Source: Alphaproteobacteria bacterium
Lineage (GTDB): Bacteria > Myxococcota_A > UBA796 > GCA-2862545
NCBI GenBank assembly: GCA_020632915.1
Contig: JACKEP010000006.1
Span: 62,001-126,000 of the forward strand
Length of the DNA stretch: 64,000 nucleotides
Direction of reading: 5' to 3'
The position numbers and the translations under genes were made by a program. The notes beneath the pieces were generated by a model that had not been told where the DNA came from, did not search any database, and worked only from the letters and a program-made list of their open reading frames with translations. Below are positions 52,146-60,771 of this stretch, in pieces; within the stretch, counting starts at the first letter, position 1; the number at the start of each line of letters is the position of its first letter.

Positions 52146-53174
52146 CTACCCGACCGGCCCGGTCGCGGCGCGCGCCTGGCGTTCCTCACGGGCCTGGCGC
52201 ACGATGGCGTCGAGGCGGAGCAGCGCGACGGCGCCGAGCACCACGCCGAACCAGAGCGTGGCCACGCGCACGAGCAGGGCGGCGGCCAGGGCCTGGGCCT
52301 CGGTGCAGCCGGGCACGAGGTTGACGGCGCCCTCGACGAGCGCGACGTCGGCCATGCCCATGCCGCCGGGGGACGGGGCCCCGAAGACGGTGGCGAAGGC
52401 GTACAGGAACGTCGCGAGCTCCAGGCTGCAGTCGACGCCGAGGCCGCGGAACACCAGCCAGTAGCCGATGCACTCCGCGAACCAGGCCACGAGCGACATC
52501 GCCAGCGTCACGACGAGCGGCACCGGGCCGAGGCAGGTGCGCAGCGCCCGGTAGGACTCCTCGAGCTTGGGGGCCAGACGGCCGAGCACGGGCACCTTCG
52601 CGACGAGGCCCAGCAGGAACATCGCGAGCGGCTCGATCGACAGGGCGGCGATGCCGGCGGCGATGCAGGCCAGGGTGGTGGCGATGAGCGCGGTGCTGTC
52701 GGGGTAGAAGGTCGACACGCCGAACGCGGCGAGGATCACGACCGCGATGCCGTCGGTGAGGCGCTCGGTGACCAGCGCCGGGATGGTCACCGCCATCGGC
52801 GTGCCGGTGACCTCGCGCACCAGGTAGGGCTTGACCAGCTCCCCGGCCTTGCCCGGCGAGATCACCATGCCGAGGCCGGCGACGAACGCGCCGAGGTTGC
52901 CCCGCAGCGGCATGTCGACGCCGAGCCGACGCAGGAGCCACGCCCACTTGGCGAACCGCAGGCCGTAGTTGACCAGGGTGAGCGCCAGCACCGGCAGGTA
53001 GACGGCCCACGCGAAGCCGGCGAGGTGGTCGGCGGTCTCCCGCCAGCCCTTCCACAGGGCGTAGGACAGGTAGCCCACGACGGCGACGGCGAGCATCGCG
53101 CCGACGGCACCCCGGGCGCGCTCCAGGGCGTCGCGGGGAGCGGCCTCGTCGACCTGCGCGCCGGGCGTCGTCAT
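52146..53174 (-). CDS. YbhN/UPF0104-type flippase-like integral membrane protein
   Basis: 342 residues, about eight to nine membrane helices. The family (lysylphosphatidylglycerol synthetase transmembrane region-like) includes lipid flippase domains of MprF. Matching stretches: LRFAKWAWLLRRLGV, FVAGLGMVISPGKAGELVKPYLV, which is highly conserved, and GAPSPGGMGMADVALVEGA near the end. No catalytic lysyl-transfer domain is attached, so it is a stand-alone flippase-like protein. ATG 53174 is the only start that gives the right first helix. It precedes the nitrilase gene by 43 bases. Confidence 0.8.
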   Translation of the reverse strand: MTTPGAQVDEAAPRDALERARGAVGAMLAVAVVGYLSYALWKGWRETADHLAGFAWAVYLPVLALTLVNYGLRFAKWAWLLRRLGVDMPLRGNLGAFVAGLGMVISPGKAGELVKPYLVREVTGTPMAVTIPALVTERLTDGIAVVILAAFGVSTFYPDSTALIATTLACIAAGIAALSIEPLAMFLLGLVAKVPVLGRLAPKLEESYRALRTCLGPVPLVVTLAMSLVAWFAECIGYWLVFRGLGVDCSLELATFLYAFATVFGAPSPGGMGMADVALVEGAVNLVPGCTEAQALAAALLVRVATLWFGVVLGAVALLRLDAIVRQAREERQARAATGPVG

Positions 53175-53282
53175 CCGGGTCTCCGTGGGCGGGGCCGGCC
53201 GTGTAGCCCGCGCTGCGGGTTGTGGCATGGGGCCCGCGTCCGTGGCAGGAGACGATAGGCGACCGTGCGAGGAGGGGAGCCG

Positions 53283-53975
53283 TTGGGGGACAGGAGCACG
53301 CGGGCGTTCGTGGTCAGCGGTCCGGGCGACTACCACCGCTCGGTGATCGCAGCGGACTGGCTCGGCGCGCTCGTCGAGGTGTTGCGCGAGGCCGATCGCA
53401 TCGACGCGATCGGGGAGCTGTCCGTCACCGTGGCACCGTCCGGCGCGATCGCGCGCGTGGGGCAGGGGACCGGTCAGGAGCTCTGGCGGGTCCGCGCCCA
53501 CGGGGGCGCCGGCACCGACGCGGGCGGCATCCAGGGGGCGGGCGACCTGCGCACCGCGAGCCGGCGCGCGCTCGACGCCACCCTGGAGGTGGTGCCCTGC
53601 GAGAGCGGCGCGGTGCTGCTGCTGGAGCGCGGCTTCCTGCGCTTCGTCGCCGCGGCGGGTCCCCACGCGTCGGCGCTGCTCGGCGTGCGCCTGCCGACGT
53701 CGGCGGGCATCGCCGGCCGGAGCGTCCAGACCCAGCGCACCATCGTGCTCGGCAACGCCCACGGCCACCCGAGCCACTACGCCGCGCTCGACGACATCAC
53801 CGGCTACGAGACCCGCCAGATCGTCGCCGTGCCGATCTCCGAAGGGGGTGCGGTCTACGGCGTGCTCGAGCTGATGAACCCCACCTCGGGCACGTTCGGG
53901 CGGGCCCAGGTGGCGCGCATCGAGGAGATCTGCCGGATCCTCGCCGGGTTCCTCGCGCACCGACGCCACGCCTGA
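53283..53975 (+). CDS. GAF-domain protein
   Basis: 230 residues. The first 75 residues are not recognised. Residues about 85-225 form a GAF domain: AVLLLERGFLRFVAAAGPHASAL, TSAGIAGRSVQTQRTIVLGNAHGHP (the GIAG-V loop of GAF), then YETRQIVAVPISEGGAVYGVLELMNPTSG split and FLAHRR. GAF domains sense small molecules; there is no output domain, so it may act as a sensor subunit. TTG 53283 directly follows AGGAGGGGAGCCG and is preferred; GTG 53265 would place the ribosome site inside the gene. It ends eight bases before the opposing HupE-like gene. Confidence 0.75.
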   Translation: MGDRSTRAFVVSGPGDYHRSVIAADWLGALVEVLREADRIDAIGELSVTVAPSGAIARVGQGTGQELWRVRAHGGAGTDAGGIQGAGDLRTASRRALDATLEVVPCESGAVLLLERGFLRFVAAAGPHASALLGVRLPTSAGIAGRSVQTQRTIVLGNAHGHPSHYAALDDITGYETRQIVAVPISEGGAVYGVLELMNPTSGTFGRAQVARIEEICRILAGFLAHRRHA

Positions 53976-53982
53976 GGCGCCG

Positions 53983-55143
53983 CTAGCCGCGCAGGCTCGC
54001 CAGCACCGCCGCCGCTGTGATCAGGGCGGCCGCGCGGCCCGGCGACACGCCGCTCCCTCCCGTCCCGCGGGCGACCGCGACGCCGGCCACCCAGGCGATC
54101 CCTGTCGCGACGGTCCAGGGGATGCCGACGCTCGCACCGACCCACGGCACCGTCGCCAGCGCGGCGAGCGCGCCCCACGCCGGGTCGAGGACCACCAGCA
54201 GGGCGCCGACGGCGGCGAGCACGGCCAGCGGACCGGCGGGCAGCGCGGGCAGCGCAGCGCTCGCGGCCCACAGGAACAGGCCCCCCACCAGCAGCCGACC
54301 TGTGCGGCGGCTGGCGAGACCGGCGCCGAGGCCGAGTACGGCCGAGAGCGCCATGGCGAGGCCCGCGGATGTCGGATCCGTCCGCCCGCGTGCCCAGGCG
54401 GTCAGCGCGGCCGTGGGGGCGGCGTCGTCGAGGGACCACGGCACGGTCGACACGGCCCGGAAGGCCGCGGACACGGCGTCGTCGGGGACCTCCACGTCGA
54501 GGTCGACCCGGCGCAGACCCTCGCTGCGCGACCAGCGACCCCAGGCGACCGACGTGCGGCCGCGGCGGGTCTGGACGAGGTTGGTGCCGTGCACCGTGCT
54601 GACCGGGGGCACCCACACGTCGTCGCGGAACCAGCAGGGTGCGTCGCCGAGGTTGGCGTTGCCCACCACGACCGTGTGCCGTCCGGCGAGGTCCACGTCG
54701 GCGACGAGCCTCAGGGTGAGCACCTGGGCCGAGCCGCCGACCAGGTCGACCCGGCGTCCCTGCGCAGCGACCGTCAGCGGCACCTGGGCACCGTCCACCG
54801 TCAACGTCACCCCGTGTGGCAGCCGCTCGAGCACGGCGGCAGCGGGATCGTCAGCGTCGGGGGCGGTGGCCTCCAGGAGCGCGTCGGGCACGTCGGCGGT
54901 GAGCAGGATGCCGACACCGCCGGGGGCGACCTCCACCTCAAGAACCTGCGCCGCATACCGATCTCCGAAGGGATGGGCCGCAGCAGGCCCGGGAGTCGAC
55001 CCCAGCACGATCGCGGCCGCCACGCCGTGACGCCGCCAGCGAGCGCCCCCGCGCGCGCGACGATGTCGCGACGATGCGGCGATCTTCGTCGTGCACCCGC
55101 GGATCGCGCCGTTCGAACCGATGGTTTCGTCTCTGTTTCGCAC
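53983..55143 (-). CDS. HupE/UreJ-like N-terminal domain membrane protein
   Basis: Up to 386 residues. After an Arg-rich stretch comes a signal-like core ending in AAAHPFGDRYAAQVLEVEV, the HP-F/L-G opening of the extracytoplasmic domain found in HupE/UreJ-related proteins. Residues to about 240 are beta-rich, with TLTVDGAQVPLTV and VVGNANLGDAPCWFRDDVW. The C-terminal 130 residues have five hydrophobic helices without the His-rich metal motifs of true HupE, so transport is doubtful. The start is unsure: GTG 55143 gives the longest form, GTG 55023 a shorter one with less basic signal; neither has a clear ribosome site. It is divergent from the pseudopilin genes. Confidence 0.5.
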   Translation of the reverse strand: MRNRDETIGSNGAIRGCTTKIAASSRHRRARGGARWRRHGVAAAIVLGSTPGPAAAHPFGDRYAAQVLEVEVAPGGVGILLTADVPDALLEATAPDADDPAAAVLERLPHGVTLTVDGAQVPLTVAAQGRRVDLVGGSAQVLTLRLVADVDLAGRHTVVVGNANLGDAPCWFRDDVWVPPVSTVHGTNLVQTRRGRTSVAWGRWSRSEGLRRVDLDVEVPDDAVSAAFRAVSTVPWSLDDAAPTAALTAWARGRTDPTSAGLAMALSAVLGLGAGLASRRTGRLLVGGLFLWAASAALPALPAGPLAVLAAVGALLVVLDPAWGALAALATVPWVGASVGIPWTVATGIAWVAGVAVARGTGGSGVSPGRAAALITAAAVLASLRG

Positions 55144-55144
55144 G

Positions 55145-55174
55145 TTGTGAACCGCTCTCGGGCCGTGCTACGTT
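55145..55174 (+). promoter_or_regulatory. Candidate promoter of the pseudopilin genes
   Basis: TTGTGA (55145-55150) and TACGTT (55169-55174), 18 bases apart, lie 30 bases before the ATG at 55205, in an A+T-richer patch. Confidence 0.4.
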
Positions 55175-55204
55175 GCGTCCGGGTACCCAGGATCGGAGTT
55201 CCGA

Positions 55205-57130
55205 ATGCGCCTACGGCGAGGCAACTACTCGATCATCTTCGTGCTGACCTCCGCGGTCATGCTGTCCTACCTCGCCTTCTCGATCGATGGCGGGCGGGTC
55301 AAGGTCGCGACGGTGCAGGCGGAGAACGCCGCAGAAGCGGCCTCGCTCGCCGCGCTGATCACGATGCGCGACGGCGGCAACCGCATCCAGGCCGAGGTCG
55401 CGGCCAACGCCGCGGCCAACAAGGTCAAGCTCCGACGTGTCGGCAGCAGCCACAACGCCGACGACGACGACTTCATCGTCGATCTCGACTGGGGCCACTG
55501 GAACTGGGACGAAGGCCGCACGTCGCTCGACTCGCGGTGGGAGGCCAACAACAACTTCAGCCAGGCGGTCACGGCCAACGTCACCATCGCTGGCGGGGGC
55601 CTCACCAACATCTTCGGGCCCGCCATCGCGCTGGTCGGCGGCGGCGCCAACCCCTCCCGCCGCGGCGAGCAGCGCGACACGTCCAACGACTTCACGGCCT
55701 TCTCGGTCACCCACGGCGCCCGCGCCGCGCTGCGCAACCGCGACATCGTGGTGGTGGTCGACGTCAGCCGCCGCGACGAGATCAACGTCGACGACCTGCA
55801 GGCCGGTCTGGGCACGTTCTTCGACGAGCTCTACGACAACCGCGTCCCCGGCGACCGCATCGGCATGGTCGCCTACGCGGGCGAGGACTTCCTCTACGAC
55901 CTGTCGAACCCCGGCTCGCTCACCGTGCCGTTCGACGAGATGCAGGCCACCGCCCTCGGGCCGCGCGCCCGCGTCGCCACGATGGTCGAGCCCACCGGCG
56001 GGCTGTTCCCGGTCGACGAGATCAGCGACGACCTGCGCGCCACGCTCACGAGCGTCGAGAGCTGCGACATCAGCTCCGACGTCTTCTACGACTTCGCGCG
56101 CTTCCGTCCGCCGTCCTTCGACCCCGAGCGCACGTCGGGCGCCTTCTCGACGCTGACGAACTGGTTCAACTACTACGCGATCTCGCCCGGCTACTCCCTC
56201 GATCCCTCGGGCACCGGTCCGAACACGACGATCCACGAGGGCCTGGGCGGGTTCCGCGCGATCAGCGGCACGTTCACCAACGACGACCGCGACGCGGCGC
56301 TCATCATGATGAACGCATCGGCGGCGTCGCTGGCGCCCACCTACCCCGACCTCAACGGCGACCAGTGCTCGCTCGAGTGCCTGGGGCCGAGTGGCGTGTA
56401 CTACCCGCCCGCCCATCCGCAGGCCGGCACGCTCAACCCCGCCTGCGGCACCGATCTTGCCACGGCGGGCTTCTTCACCTGCCTGCTCCTGCGCGACGGC
56501 GGGGAGCTCGGCGAGCAGGCCCAGTGCGCCGGCTGGCGCGCGATGCACATGTGGTTCCTGCGCTTCGACCCGCGCCGCGACCGCCTGCGCACCACCGGCG
56601 TCGGCAGCCCGCTCGACTGCCACGACGGCAACTGGTTCGACGGCTCGGCCGACCCCGATCGCATCGGCATCGGCACGCCGATCGCCAACCTGTCGTGCCT
56701 CGCCGTCGGCCGTCCCGACGCCGTGCTCGAGCCCGATCGGTCGCTCACGCTCGCCGGCACGCAGCCCGGGCAGGGGCTCGGCCGCGCGCTCGAGGTGCTC
56801 GAAGGCCGCGTGTCGAACGGCGAGCCCACGGTCATCCTGCTCACCAACTCCAAGCCGCGCTGCGGCGACGACGCCCGGCAGGATCCGGCCGTGTCGGCAG
56901 CGTGCACCGACGAGGTGAACGCCGACGCCGCCGACGCCCTCACCGGCCTGCGCGACATGAACGCGAACGTCTACGTGTTCGGCCTCAACCCCACGGCCGA
57001 CGACGAGGCCACGCTCGCGGGCTGGGGCGGCATCGGGCGCGGCTACTACCTCGGCATGGCCGACCCGGACGACCTCGGGGTCGAGCTCACGACCGTCGCC
57101 AACGACATGCGCATCCAGGTGGTGCAGTGA
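55205..57130 (+). CDS. TadG-like protein with von Willebrand factor A-like domain
   Basis: 641 residues. The N-terminal helix (YSIIFVLTSAVMLSYLAFSIDGGRVKVATVQAENAAEAASLAAL split) is the TadE/TadG-type signal-anchor with its conserved DGG and AENAAEAA pattern. A vWA-like fold follows from about residue 175: RDIVVVVDVSRRDEINVD has the first strand, but the MIDAS reads D-x-S-x-R instead of D-x-S-x-S, so metal binding is doubtful; PGDRIGMVAYAGED and GEPTVILLTNSKPRCG are later strands. Eight or more cysteines (SLECLG, CGTDLA, FFTCLLL, CAGWR, LDCHDG) imply disulfides in the inserted region. It is probably a pilus-tip or assembly-linked minor pseudopilin. It overlaps the TadE-like gene (TGATG). Confidence 0.75.
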   Translation: MRLRRGNYSIIFVLTSAVMLSYLAFSIDGGRVKVATVQAENAAEAASLAALITMRDGGNRIQAEVAANAAANKVKLRRVGSSHNADDDDFIVDLDWGHWNWDEGRTSLDSRWEANNNFSQAVTANVTIAGGGLTNIFGPAIALVGGGANPSRRGEQRDTSNDFTAFSVTHGARAALRNRDIVVVVDVSRRDEINVDDLQAGLGTFFDELYDNRVPGDRIGMVAYAGEDFLYDLSNPGSLTVPFDEMQATALGPRARVATMVEPTGGLFPVDEISDDLRATLTSVESCDISSDVFYDFARFRPPSFDPERTSGAFSTLTNWFNYYAISPGYSLDPSGTGPNTTIHEGLGGFRAISGTFTNDDRDAALIMMNASAASLAPTYPDLNGDQCSLECLGPSGVYYPPAHPQAGTLNPACGTDLATAGFFTCLLLRDGGELGEQAQCAGWRAMHMWFLRFDPRRDRLRTTGVGSPLDCHDGNWFDGSADPDRIGIGTPIANLSCLAVGRPDAVLEPDRSLTLAGTQPGQGLGRALEVLEGRVSNGEPTVILLTNSKPRCGDDARQDPAVSAACTDEVNADAADALTGLRDMNANVYVFGLNPTADDEATLAGWGGIGRGYYLGMADPDDLGVELTTVANDMRIQVVQ

Positions 57131-57669
57131 TGGCCGCCAGCTCGCAGGTCACGCGCACGCTGCTCGCACGCCTCGCCCGCCGCGCCCGGCGCGGTGCCGA
57201 GCTCGTCGAGTTCATCATGGTGTTCCCGGTGTTCCTCTTCCTGTTCTTCGGGATCATGGAGTTCAGCTGGTACTTCTACCAGCGCTCCATCGTGATCGAG
57301 GCCACACGGGAGGGCTGCCAGGCCGGGGCGGAGTCGGATCCCGAGGAGGACGACTTCGCGCAGATCGCGGCCGACGTCATCGTGGCCACGCTCGGCAGCA
57401 AGGCCGGCATCCAGTGCGACGAGCCCCAGTGGACGTGCTCGGTGGTCATCGGCGATCTCCACGACGATCCGCCCAACCACCCGTCGCGGCTCACCTGCGA
57501 CGTGCAGGTCAACTACGTGAGCCTCACCGGCTTCCTCGGGTCCGACGACAACCCCGGCGGGCCCGGCGGTGACATGGCGGCGCGGGAGTGGGGCGGCTCG
57601 TCGGGCAACCGGCTGATCCCGCAGTTCCTCAACGGCCACGCGGCCGCCGTCTTCGAAGGAGCCAACTGA
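57130..57669 (+). CDS. TadE-like pseudopilin 1
   Basis: 179 residues. RRGAELVEFIMVFPVFLFLFFGIMEFSWYFYQRS (split) is the conserved TadE N-terminal motif: a basic segment, a short cleavage site ahead of ELVEF, then the helix ending in GIMEFSWYF. The rest is extracytoplasmic, with cysteines (EGCQAG, QCDEPQWTC, LTCDVQ). It is processed by a TadV-type prepilin peptidase in characterised systems. Both ends overlap neighbouring genes as TGATG, so the three are made in fixed ratio. Confidence 0.85.
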   Translation: MAASSQVTRTLLARLARRARRGAELVEFIMVFPVFLFLFFGIMEFSWYFYQRSIVIEATREGCQAGAESDPEEDDFAQIAADVIVATLGSKAGIQCDEPQWTCSVVIGDLHDDPPNHPSRLTCDVQVNYVSLTGFLGSDDNPGGPGGDMAAREWGGSSGNRLIPQFLNGHAAAVFEGAN

Positions 57670-58142
57670 TGCGCACGCTGCACCGGTTCTCACGACGCTC
57701 CTTGCTCGGCCGCACGCGCCGCGACCGCCGCGGCGCGGCAGCCGCCGAGTTCGCGCTGACGCTGCCGATCTACATCCTGCTGCTGCTCGGCACGCTGGAG
57801 TACGGCAACTTCCTCACGCAGCTCGCCATGGTCTACCAGGTCACCGGCGACGCCGCGCGCTACGGCTCGCAGCAAGCCACGCTCGGCGAGGCCACCACGG
57901 AGTCCGCGAACGCGGCCCGTCAGCTGATGTCCGACCTCGGCTTCGACTGCGACGTCGGCAGCGGTGGCTGCACCGTCTCGTCGCGGATCATCCAGGAGGG
58001 CGGCATCGACTACGTCGAGGTCAGCGTCGACAAGAACTACGACCAGCTCACCAACGCGATCCCCGTCGGCAAGCACGGCTGGTCCGTCGCGCTCCCCACG
58101 GTGTTGCGCGCGCGCGCGGTGTACCCGATCACCGGCACGTGA
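57669..58142 (+). CDS. TadE-like pseudopilin 2
   Basis: 157 residues. The TadE motif is RRGAAAAEFALTLPIYILLLLGTLEYGNFL, following a strongly basic start (SRRSLLGRTRRDRR). The extracytoplasmic part has CDVGSGGCTVSS, a probable disulfide loop, then YVEVSVDKNY. It is the last gene of the plus-strand part of the Tad locus. It converges with the regulator gene, 39 bases between stops. Confidence 0.85.
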   Translation: MRTLHRFSRRSLLGRTRRDRRGAAAAEFALTLPIYILLLLGTLEYGNFLTQLAMVYQVTGDAARYGSQQATLGEATTESANAARQLMSDLGFDCDVGSGGCTVSSRIIQEGGIDYVEVSVDKNYDQLTNAIPVGKHGWSVALPTVLRARAVYPITGT

Positions 58143-58181
58143 CCGACCTCGGCCGCCCCCGCGGCGGTCGGTCGCCTCGGA

Positions 58182-59387
58182 TCAGCGGTCGAGCAGGCCG
58201 TACTTGTTGAGCTTGTAGCGCAGCGTGTTGCGCTCGACGTTGAGCAGCCGCCCCATGGCCGTGCGGTCGTTGCCCGTGCGGCGCAAGGCCTCGACCAGGA
58301 TGCTGCGCTCGACGTCTTCGAGGTAGGCCGACAGCGAGAAGCCCTCCTCGAGCTCCGGCATCGACGTCGACGTGCCGCGGATGACGTGCAGGTCGAGGGC
58401 GTCGGGCCCGAGGACCACGGCACGCTCGGCGAGGTTGAGCAGCTCCCGCAGGTTGCCCGGCCAGGTGTGGGCGAGCAGCTTGCGCTGCCGGTTCGCGTCG
58501 ACCGTGGGCACCTCACGCCGGTACCGTGTGGCAAACCGCGTGAGCGCGGACGCGAGCACCGGCAGGATGTCCTCCTGGCGGTCGCGGAGCGGCGGCACCG
58601 GGATCACGATCACGGCGAGCTCGAAGTACAGCTCGGGCAGCAGGCGCCCGTCCTTGGCCTTCTGGGCCGCCTCGGGGCTGGCCGTGGCGATCACCCGCAC
58701 GCCCTCGGGGAGCGTGTGGAGCCGACGCGCCAGATCACGCTGCAGGTCGAGCGGCAGGTCGTCGACGTTGGGCAGCAACACCGTGCCCGCTTCCGGCCAG
58801 GGCGTGCCGCGCGCGACGTCGACCGTGATCAACGGGGTGGTGCTGCCGGACAGGTCGTGGATGACCATCGCGGCGTGCCCGCGCCCCGCGCCGATCTCGC
58901 CCTCGAGCCACACATGCGACGGCACCTCGGCCACCCGGTGCAGGCGGTCGAGCAGCGTGGCGGACGCGGGGGCCGACGCGAAGAACACGACGTCGTCGGA
59001 CGGCGGCTCACCCGTGGTGGTGGTGGCGCCGGCCTGATCGCGGACCGCGTCGATGCGGTGGACGAGCTGCTCGAGCGTCACCGGCTTGGTGAGGAAGTCG
59101 TGCGCGCCCATCTGCATGGCGGTGACGGCGGTCTCGATGGCGCCGTAGGCGGTGAAGACGATCACCTCGACGGGGGGCCGCTGCTCCCGCGCCGCGCGGA
59201 GCACCTCCATGCCACCGACCGGCTCCATCTTCAGGTCGGTGAGGACGAGCTCGGGCGGCGACGCCTCGATGCGGGTGATGGCGGTCGCGCCATCGTAGAC
59301 GGCGGTCGCCTCCTCCCCACGCTTGGACAGCGCGCGCGCGAGCGCGTCGGCGCTCGATCGGTTGTCATCGACCACCAGGATGCGCAC
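58182..59387 (-). CDS. NtrC-like response regulator with degenerate AAA+ domain
   Basis: 401 residues. The receiver (1-118) is complete: VVDDNR, LTDLKM with phospho-acceptor Asp51, FTAYG and FLTKPV. The central region keeps the outline of a sigma54-activator ATPase (LRDRQEDILPVL, HTWPGNLRELLNLAERAVVLG), but Walker A is GEIGAGRGH (Arg for Lys), Walker B is TVLLPNVDDL without the Asp-Glu pair, and the block with GAFTGA that contacts sigma54 is absent: the two Walker sites are only about 40 residues apart. The Fis-type helix-turn-helix (TAMGRLLNVERNTLRYKLNKYG) is intact. It is likely a DNA-binding regulator not driving sigma54. The GTG start overlaps the kinase gene by 23 bases. Confidence 0.85.
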   Translation of the reverse strand: MRILVVDDNRSSADALARALSKRGEEATAVYDGATAITRIEASPPELVLTDLKMEPVGGMEVLRAAREQRPPVEVIVFTAYGAIETAVTAMQMGAHDFLTKPVTLEQLVHRIDAVRDQAGATTTTGEPPSDDVVFFASAPASATLLDRLHRVAEVPSHVWLEGEIGAGRGHAAMVIHDLSGSTTPLITVDVARGTPWPEAGTVLLPNVDDLPLDLQRDLARRLHTLPEGVRVIATASPEAAQKAKDGRLLPELYFELAVIVIPVPPLRDRQEDILPVLASALTRFATRYRREVPTVDANRQRKLLAHTWPGNLRELLNLAERAVVLGPDALDLHVIRGTSTSMPELEEGFSLSAYLEDVERSILVEALRRTGNDRTAMGRLLNVERNTLRYKLNKYGLLDR

Positions 59388-60771
59388 TGGACCCCTCCGT
59401 CTTCGTCTCCAAGGGTAGCCACGCCCGGAAGGACGCGCCGCCCAGGTCGGAGACCGTGTGCTCGACGTAACCGCCGTGCGAAGCCAGGACGCCTTGCACC
59501 AGCGACAGGCCCAGGCCCGTGCCGCCCTCGCGCCCGCTCACGCCCGCCTGGTAGATGGCGTCGCCCAGCTCCTCGGGGACGCCGGGGCCGTTGTCGTCGA
59601 CCCGGATCTCCAGGTAGCCGTCGCGCAGGAACGACGACACCACCACGCGCCCCGTCCCGCTCGGGGTGACGGCCAGGCTGTTGGCGACGAGGTTCTCGAC
59701 CGCGCGCGACAGCAGGGTTCGGTCGACCTCGAGCACGAGGTCCTCCAGCGGCCCCTCGATGAGCTCGATGCCCTTCACGCGGGCCTCGGGCCTGCGGAAG
59801 CTGATCACCTTCTGCAGCACGTCCTTGAGGCTCGCGGGCCCGGTCATGAGCCGGAGCGGGGGGCCGTCCTGGCCACGCAGCATCCGCGAGACGACGCGCT
59901 CGAGCTGCCGCACCTCGGTCTGGATGCTCGCCGCCAGCGCGCCGCGCTCCTCCCGGTCGTCCTCGGCCGCGATGAGCCCGGCGAGCAGCTCAAGGCTCTG
60001 CAGCGGGTTGCGGATCTCGTGGGCGACGATGCGGGCGATCTCCTGGACCACCTGGATGCGGCTGAGGATCTCGTCCTCCCGATCCTCCATCGCGCGGGCC
60101 GCGGCGTTGAGGCGCTCGACGAGCCGGTCGAGCTCGGCGATGCCGGTGGTGTCGACGTGCACGCCACGCTCGCCGACGCGCACGCGATCGAGGCCGGTGC
60201 TGATCTTGGACAGCGGCGACAGGATCTGGAGCACGCCGAACGCCGTGCTGATGCCCACCATCGCCGCGAGGCCCAGGACGAGCCAGCTGATCGTGCGGGT
60301 GGCCTCGTGCTCGATGCGGCTGGCCGCGAGCACCGCGCCGGAGCCCAGGTCCTGGCAGGCCACGGCCCAGCGCGCGGTGTGGGTGCGGACGAGGCGTCCG
60401 GGGGCCTCGCCCGGGGGGCAGAGCACGCCCAGCGGGGTGCCGGGGAGGTCGCCCTCGACGTAGAGCTCGCGCCCGGTCGAGTCGAGCACGCTGAGCCCGT
60501 CCACGCCGAGGCTGCGCGCCAGGCCGTTGTGCAGCGGCAGGTCGCTCGCGTAGAGCACGCCCGTGGCGCGGGCTGCGGCGAGCGTGGTCGCCACACGCGC
60601 CACGTCCTCGGCCGCCCCGACGCGCTGGGTCAGCGGCACGATGGTCGGCAGCACCGCCACCGCCGCGAGAACGCCTGCGAGGACGCCCAGCACCCACGCC
60701 GCAGGCGCGCGGCGCGGGGGCGCGTGCGTCGCTACGCCGGGATCATCGCCCGCCGCCACCACCACCACCAC
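59365..60771 (-). CDS. Sensor histidine kinase
   Basis: 468 residues. The first membrane helix (about 25-50) and the second (about 165-190) flank a periplasmic sensor region. HAMP-like helices (SPLSKISTGLDRVRVGERG) follow, then the H-box ARIVAHEIRNPLQSLELLAGL, the N-box AVENLVANSLAVTPSG, DDNGPGVPEEL and GTGLGLSLVQG, all intact. The start is one of five consecutive GTG codons from 60771 on, within the Gly-coding end of the upstream gene, so it begins with a Val run. It is the cognate kinase of the regulator whose gene it overlaps, and both sit in the tad transcription unit. Confidence 0.9.
   Translation of the reverse strand: MVVVVAAGDDPGVATHAPPRRAPAAWVLGVLAGVLAAVAVLPTIVPLTQRVGAAEDVARVATTLAAARATGVLYASDLPLHNGLARSLGVDGLSVLDSTGRELYVEGDLPGTPLGVLCPPGEAPGRLVRTHTARWAVACQDLGSGAVLAASRIEHEATRTISWLVLGLAAMVGISTAFGVLQILSPLSKISTGLDRVRVGERGVHVDTTGIAELDRLVERLNAAARAMEDREDEILSRIQVVQEIARIVAHEIRNPLQSLELLAGLIAAEDDREERGALAASIQTEVRQLERVVSRMLRGQDGPPLRLMTGPASLKDVLQKVISFRRPEARVKGIELIEGPLEDLVLEVDRTLLSRAVENLVANSLAVTPSGTGRVVVSSFLRDGYLEIRVDDNGPGVPEELGDAIYQAGVSGREGGTGLGLSLVQGVLASHGGYVEHTVSDLGGASFRAWLPLETKTEGSSAHPGGR

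Noticed and set aside
53983..55143. A true HupE/UreJ nickel transporter
   Set aside because: Only the N-terminal HP-type domain matches; the His/Asp-rich membrane motifs expected for metal transport are missing.
55100..55145. GTTCGAAC resembling a tRNA T-loop
   Set aside because: The flanking five bases on either side are not complementary, and there is no acceptor stem or anticodon arm.
55211..56623. A 470-codon open frame on - inside the TadG-like gene
   Set aside because: Composition is Val/Ala/Arg-rich noise, and the plus strand has the TadG-type anchor and continuous coupling to tadE genes.
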